A stretch of DNA of 64,000 nucleotides. Origin: Costus lasius (taxonomy: Eukaryota > Streptophyta > Magnoliopsida > Zingiberales > Costaceae). The stretch spans positions 122,280,499 to 122,344,498 of the forward strand of contig CM050446.2 of the NCBI GenBank assembly GCA_027563935.2. Reading direction: 5' to 3'. This document shows positions 58,291 through 64,000 of this stretch, one piece after another. Positions within the stretch are counted from its first letter, which is position 1, and each line of letters starts with the position of its first letter. The notes beneath the pieces were generated by a model. It was not told where the DNA came from, made no database searches, and saw nothing but the letters and a program-made list of their open reading frames with translations. A program made the translations under genes and the position numbers.

Positions 58291-59011
58291 TATTTATTGT
58301 CAAACTTTATTACCTATTGAACTTATTTATTGTCGAATTTTGACATCTATTATTAAATTGATGCTAAGATCCCAATGTGATATGCTTGCGAACTAACTCA
58401 CCTAGTATATCGAATCTAATATAGCACATCAACAAGTAATGTTTCAAATCATGTCACAAATAAATATACATCTCATATGTATCATCTTATATTAATATGA
58501 CAATGCAATAGTGTATGAATCAAATATCTACTATGCAATAATAATTATAATGCAAGGAATATAAAATAGATTTCAAGTTAATAACAAGAAGTTAGGATCA
58601 TAAAGTCTAAACCTATGTTAGACGTCATGTTAGAGATAAATCTCTACTTCAAAATTGGGCTCTATGTTCAATACCAATTATATTTTATTATCTTCTATCT
58701 CTTCTTTTTTGCCTCTACAATTATATAATTATACATAATATTAATAATTCATTTATATAATTTTTCTTAACCAACAATATTTACTATTCAATTCAATTGT
58801 TGCATATATGCATATCTTAACTGGATTTCTATTTAACCACACTTATTAATTTTCATAATTTACTTAAATTCATTACATATTCTCTCAAATTTATTTATTT
58901 AATTAATTTTATCTAAATAATCAAAATTAACTTATAATTACTAGCATAGCTCACACATAAGATTCATGAATCTTTGATCTAAGTTATGATAACACCAATT
59001 GAAACCAGAAA

Positions 59012-59054
<43 letters not shown>

Positions 59055-60486
59055 GTTGTTGCTACTTACTGGAAGAAAACGACACTACACAGTGCTAGCT
59101 ACAAGTAAAGAATAAGAGAGAGAGAATGAGAAAAGCTGTCTTGGATCGAGAAAAAGAAAGAAATTCAACAAGCAATGAATTCCGGCGAAGGAAAAGAAGA
59201 TCGAGTGAAGAAGTTTTCGGCCACACGAGTGAGAAAAAGAAAAATAAAATAAAATAATACAACATAAGAAGACACGACAGAGAAGTCTTTGGGTAAAAAA
59301 AATATATTGCAAATTATTCTTAAAAGTTTCCATATTTACTAGCATGCCCTCACTCGACTTTCTTTTTTTTACACGCGTAAAAAAATTTGGTCATAGCAAG
59401 TGTTTCCCGGGTCCCACAAGATATAAGCCGCCAAACATAGATCTCCTTTTTGTTTCCTGTACGCATTTGGTCAGTCAATAACAAGGATTTTCTACAACAA
59501 GTCTTTAATTGATTGTTTGATCATACATTCTTGGTAATTGGATGTCCCAATTTACCTTTGATTAGATTACTAAGATCAATAAGGATTCGTTTTTAGGATT
59601 ATGATCTTTGGGATTTAACAAAGCATCTATGACCTAAATAAAACTAGGTATTCACCATCCCACACATATTATGTTGTGTGTTGAATTTTATGAGAAAATA
59701 AAGCTAAAAAAATGCTAATTTAAGTGGACTAAATCTACAAAACTAGTAGCTAGATAATACTTTTATTGGCATTAAAATTATGATTAGACAAAAGTTGGGG
59801 AAGAAAAAGAAGAAGAAAACGAGTAATTACAATAACAGAACTTTCCAGTGACATCTTGATCTCTTTGTCGGCTTGTTCTCCATAAATATGAAATAAAAAT
59901 CTTATGGAGGACCGGACTGCACTTTTACTCGTCCGATGGAACCAGCAGAATTGATACTGCATTCATAGCGGGCTGTACTGCCTGCATAGTACGATTTCTG
60001 TTCATAAATACCATCACATCAAAAAGAAATGGCCCAATTGGATAAATAAAGAAGAAGCTAAGAAAAAGGGCGGTGAACAGGAAGATCCAAAGGCTCCCAA
60101 TTGCAGCAGCAGCAACTTTTGCACCAAGGGGGATGTACTTAATTAATACCCACTTGGATTACTCCATTTGATACAACTTGCACACTGTGGGTCCCCCTGT
60201 CTTGAGCCACATCCAGTGCCCTACTCTCTCTTTCTCTCTCACACACGCACATGCACATGAACCCTAAGCTGCTAGGGTTGGAGTTAAAAGAAGAATCACC
60301 TGCGGGCTGCGACCTGCCCTTTCCTTGAATCTTCTCCGCTCCATTTGATTCCCTCATCCACAGGAGTTGACCACACCATCCACCCACATACCAACAGCCG
60401 CCAGGAGTGAACACGTCGCACAACCACAAAGAAAACTCATGCTCCCTCAAGATTTGACTGACCTCCTAATTAAGCCCAATATTCTC
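58291..60486 (+). promoter_or_regulatory. Upstream region of the RAV gene
   Basis: AT-rich, with a run of 38 T at 59015-59052. A CT/CA-rich stretch (tctctctttctctctcacacac, about 60227-60247) lies 240 bp upstream of the TATA box. No other gene supported; the small frame at 59345-59085 is low complexity. Confidence 0.5.
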
Positions 60487-60493
60487 TATATAA
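60487..60493 (+). promoter_or_regulatory. TATA box of the RAV gene
   Basis: tatataa, 96 bp upstream of the first candidate ATG (60583). It excludes the more upstream in-frame ATG at 60367, which would precede the transcript start. Confidence 0.7.
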
Positions 60494-60582
60494 GTCCTTC
60501 TTCACCTTGCCTCCCGGAAGATCACCCCATACACACGCCTCAATCTCTTGATCTGGTTTTTCATACAGCTCGGGGAAGCTAC

Positions 60583-61626
60583 ATGTTCATGGATTATTGT
60601 CGGCCACCGACACCGGCGCCGGAACAGCTGCGGCGGATGGGCAGCGGCGCTAGCGTCGTGCTCGACCCCACGCCGGAGGCCGAGGTGGAAGTGGAGTCGT
60701 CGCTTTCTTCGTCGTCGTTGTCATCCCGGCGGCTGCCTTGCTCCCGGTACAAGGGCGTCGTCCCGCAGCCCAACGGGCGGTGGGGCGCACAGATCTACGA
60801 GCGACATCAGCGGGTCTGGCTCGGAACCTACGGTGACCAGGCCTCGGCCGCTCGCGCCTACGACGTCGCCGCGCAGCGCTTCCGCGGCCGGGACGCCGCC
60901 ACCAACTTCGCCCCCCTCTCGGACGCCTCCGACGACGGCGCCCTCGCGCTCGCCTTCCTCGCCGCGCACTCCAAGGCCGAGATCGTTGACATGCTCCGAA
61001 AGCACACCTACTACGACGAGCTCCAGCAGGGCAAGAAGCGGGGGTATGCGACCGGCGGCGTCAGGAGGCGTCAGCCGGGGTGCTGCGGGTCGGCGCCCCG
61101 CGAGATTCTGTTCGACAAGGTGGTCACGCCGAGCGACGTGGGGAAGCTGAACCGGCTTGTGATCCCGAAGCAGCACGCGGAGAAGCACTTCCCGTTGAGG
61201 AGGAGCGGCGGCGTGGGGGCGGACGACAAGGGGGTGCTTCTGGGCTTTGAAGACGCGGAGGGGAGGTTGTGGCGGTTCCGGTACTCGTACTGGAACAGCA
61301 GCCAGAGCTACGTGCTGACCAAGGGATGGATCCGGTTCGTGAAGGAGAAGAGGCTCCGGGCCGGGGACGTGATCTGCTTCTGGCAGTCCACGGGGCCAGA
61401 GAAGCAGCTGTACATCGACCGGAAGGCAGCGGGGTTGACTACGGCGCCTGAGATTAGTTGCATCATGCAGGCGGCGAATAATGTTAGGCTGTTTGGCGTC
61501 AACATATCGGAGTTGCCGCCCCGTGCAAGCAACGGGAAGAGGGCGGCTGCGGACATGGAACTGCTTCCGCCGCCATTGTCCTCTAAAAAGCTTAATCAGT
61601 GCTGCGTTAAGGATGATGATTTGTAA
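60583..61626 (+). CDS. RAV-family transcription factor (AP2 + B3, repressor motif)
   Basis: Single-exon nuclear transcription factor of 347 aa, or 345 aa from the second ATG at 60589, which has the better context (ttcATGg). Numbered from 60589: acidic/Ser-rich N-terminus; AP2 domain about 52-110 ([46 protein letters not shown]); B3 domain about 172-281 ([60 protein letters not shown]); RLFGV at 300-304, the B3 repression motif of RAV/TEM proteins. RAV proteins bind a bipartite CAACA/CACCTG site and repress targets such as flowering genes. That role is inferred from family, not seen here. No intron, as usual for RAVs. The reading could extend in frame to 60367, but that lies upstream of the TATA box. 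Both domains look complete. Confidence 0.96.
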   Translation: MFMDYCRPPTPAPEQLRRMGSGASVVLDPTPEAEVEVESSLSSSSLSSRRLPCSRYKGVVPQPNGRWGAQIYERHQRVWLGTYGDQASAARAYDVAAQRFRGRDAATNFAPLSDASDDGALALAFLAAHSKAEIVDMLRKHTYYDELQQGKKRGYATGGVRRRQPGCCGSAPREILFDKVVTPSDVGKLNRLVIPKQHAEKHFPLRRSGGVGADDKGVLLGFEDAEGRLWRFRYSYWNSSQSYVLTKGWIRFVKEKRLRAGDVICFWQSTGPEKQLYIDRKAAGLTTAPEISCIMQAANNVRLFGVNISELPPRASNGKRAAADMELLPPPLSSKKLNQCCVKDDDL

Positions 61627-64000
61627 CGATACATGCTCCCTCGATCTGATCCTTGACATTCTAATTGTCCTTTTTCGAAATTTTCTCTTCTTGCATATTC
61701 CATGCAAGTAGAATGGCAAGTAGTGTACATCGTTTTCATTCATAAACCATGCACGGAATGAATTAAGCATGATCACATAAATAACACGAAGCACTTGAAT
61801 GCTTCTTTCAGGTTACGATAAATTTGCCTTGTTTGTTCACTCTCTCTTTGCCTTGAACGAAAATTTCTTCACTTGATTATCATGTTTAATTTGTTCGAAT
61901 CAAAATAACAAATAGTAGAAACTGTGTAGAAGACTAGAATAGCAACCAACTAATAGACAAGGCTAATCTACCAGGAGATGAATTGAGCAAACTAGTTGAT
62001 CAAATTTATGTGATATTGCACATTTCTTTTGATCATCCTGTAGGGTTTTCATTATAAAACAACATTATATTTGTTCTTTTGATCTTGTTTATTGATAACT
62101 TACTTCTTATTTTCCCCTTACATTGGAGGCTTTCTAATCTAAGAATATCACTCCCATAGTTTCGTAATAATCATTATATTAAGTTATACATAATTGAGAA
62201 CTTGATGATTTAAACTAGATAAGAAGTCATTAAATTTGTTTTGGTTTGGAATGATGAATAAGTCAAAGGGAACACAAAATTTTAAACCCGGCCATCCAAA
62301 CCAATAAATTTCAACACAAGTGGCATCGACATGTCAAGATTTATGTAAATGAACTAGTTTATGTAAAAGTATATTAAAGTTTTTTTATTCCAATCTAAAC
62401 TAACAACATTAATTTAATTTTGGACTGGTAATTATCGAGTGCAATGTCCCTATACTACAGTCCTGTTTGGCTGCCCCCCCGTTCATCAAAAGTTTATTCG
62501 AATATTGTTCGAAATGTGAACAACATGGCATTTAATTTCTTGATACTCTCTAGCTTGCACCAAAACAAAGACCACATCGCCATGTACAAGACTTCAATTT
62601 TTGGAACCTCTGACGCACATTCGTATTTTCAATTAATTATATTATTACACTTTACACATTATTAAACAATCTGATTTGGTGCGCCGTTTTCCACGACCAG
62701 ACAACCTTATTGGCTCGTCGGACCATGTTGAAAGACTCCATCTTTAATATAGTCAATTTAATTTTGCGCTTAGATCAACATTTCTCGTTTTTACTAACAA
62801 CTAATTCAATTTTAATGCACATTATACATTAGGCTAACTTAGTTATTGTGCTTGTGAATGAAAGTACATTTCTCGTTTTTACTAACAACTAATTCAATTT
62901 TAATTCTCGAAAGCTGCGTCCGGTTTCGTGCAAGTTGCAGAAACCACGAGCCGATCGTCCAGCTTTCCGCCCTGGTTTTGGCGCCGCGTTTTCTCGGTGC
63001 ACACACGGCTCACGACTCTCCTCCAACTTGCCCACTTGCGTGCCTGGCTGCAGTTCATTCATGCTTGCTCACCGATTTTCAGCCTCCATTTAACTCACAC
63101 CGCCTCGACCAGTTCACGCATAAAAATCCTAGACACCCATCCGCATAGCAAGACAACAGGTACAATATAAACCACACTATAACCGCATGCTTAAACCACG
63201 CACTGCGACAAAAACATTTATCATGAAGGCCATTATGACCACGTGCTTACACTGCAGACCGCATAAAAACATTCATCTGATTGTTAAGAGTAGTCGATTA
63301 ACACTGGCTATATTTACGAATGATATATAATTTATATTTTAAAAAGGAAATCGTATGGAACGTAATTTGAATTTCATAAATTATATAAATTAGTCAATTA
63401 AGTATATGTCAACATGTACGCGCACGTTGACCCTATCAGCCAGCTCCAAATTAAGAAAGGAAAGGGACAAGGAAGAATTGGGGCTTGCGTTGAACCACGT
63501 CAGTACATGCATTATGACATGGGTATAAGGTTTATTTGCAACCTGGGATGCTTTAATTTCTACGTGGCAGCAGCTGCGCCTCTAACATAACCCCCATCAC
63601 ACTGCTCTAAAGATGTCAAGTTGGAATTATGCGCTTAGTTTATATTTCAATGTTCTTGCATACGTAGACCCTGGTGATCATGTTAGGTGTGATGCTTCCG
63701 GAATTTAGCACAAATCCCAAAGCACACCGAGATGGAGCGATGGCGAGACCCCTCGTCATCAGCCGTGTTGGACGACTCGGGTGTGCGATCGTGTCACTGA
63801 GGCTGACACAAGTCCATAGGGCGAGGGTCGAGTCAAACCACGGAGTTTGGGTTCACACGTGGATGTGGGCTTCTGACTCGACCCATGGACCCCAGACCCC
63901 CTCGCACGAGCTTGCGAGCGCGTGCATCGAGGAGGGTCGACCGCGGGGCGATTCTGAGGTTAAATCGACCCCGAACCAGACCTGAACCATCTTCCAGGCT
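61627..64000. other. Downstream intergenic DNA to the window end
   Basis: No gene supported. A 39-bp direct repeat occurs at 62778-62816 and 62866-62904. 63674-64000 is GC-rich with an open plus frame (63674-63985) of no recognisable family; it may be the edge of another repeat cut by the window end. Confidence 0.5.
62778..62904. repeat. 39-bp direct repeat with 49-bp spacer
   Basis: acatttctcgtttttacta...caattttaat occurs twice without visible change, at 62778-62816 and 62866-62904. Recent local duplication. Confidence 0.9.

Noticed and set aside
60721..61794. 357-codon minus-strand frame
   Set aside because: Antisense shadow of the GC-rich RAV gene.
63674..63985. 103-codon frame at the window end
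   Set aside because: No domain or homologue recognised; GC-rich edge of possible repeat.

Overview
This is a plant nuclear window. It holds a CYP71-type cytochrome P450 cluster with one intron at a fixed position, plant LTR retrotransposons, a Mutator-like (MULE) transposon and an AP2/B3 (RAV) transcription factor. The host exons are GC-rich while the intergenic DNA is very AT-rich, which fits a monocot better than a eudicot. I cannot name the species.

Host genes, left to right: P450-A (548-2267, +, intact); P450-B (5467-12480, +, a pseudogene with two frameshifts and a young Copia element in its second exon); P450-C (12946-14570, +, intact); P450-D (52208-53847, +, intact); and a single-exon RAV repressor-type factor (60583-61626, +). 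A and B are tandem duplicates that also share flanking DNA. C and D are a second pair of close duplicates. The C/D duplication was later split by about 32 kb of nested transposons. No terpene synthase or other pathway enzyme is visible, so I claim only a P450 cluster.

Mobile DNA: a Copia element (6504-11700, +, 280-bp LTRs differing at two sites, TSD tcctt); a Ty3/gypsy chromovirus on the minus strand (14752-20644, TSD caggt, gag-pol broken by stops); and a large nested block from 21369 to 48862. The outermost layer of that block is a small LTR element (D) with a perfect TSD (tagat). Inside D sits a MULE of about 25.5 kb (21637-47175) with terminal inverted repeats of about 400 bp. Just inside the TIRs are inverted arrays of an 84-bp minisatellite. 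The MULE carries two convergent degraded genes: a DUF1985/coiled-coil/Ulp1-like protease gene (+) and a FAR1-like MULE transposase (-). Inside the MULE lie two minus-strand Athila/Tat-like gypsy elements (A and B, both without visible RT or integrase), a likely solo LTR (E) containing a foldback element, and a solo LTR (C) inside the LTR of B. Another clean solo LTR with TSD ataat lies downstream of P450-D (54215-55986). Two related foldback MITE-like elements lie upstream of P450-D, one ending about 80 bp before its start codon.

The most unusual object is the nested MULE. It has a MuDR-like plan (two genes reading inward from opposite TIRs), but the second gene is a Ulp1-type protease gene and the subterminal regions are minisatellites. 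Both genes look inactivated. All boundaries were read by eye. Exon borders in degraded genes are approximate.
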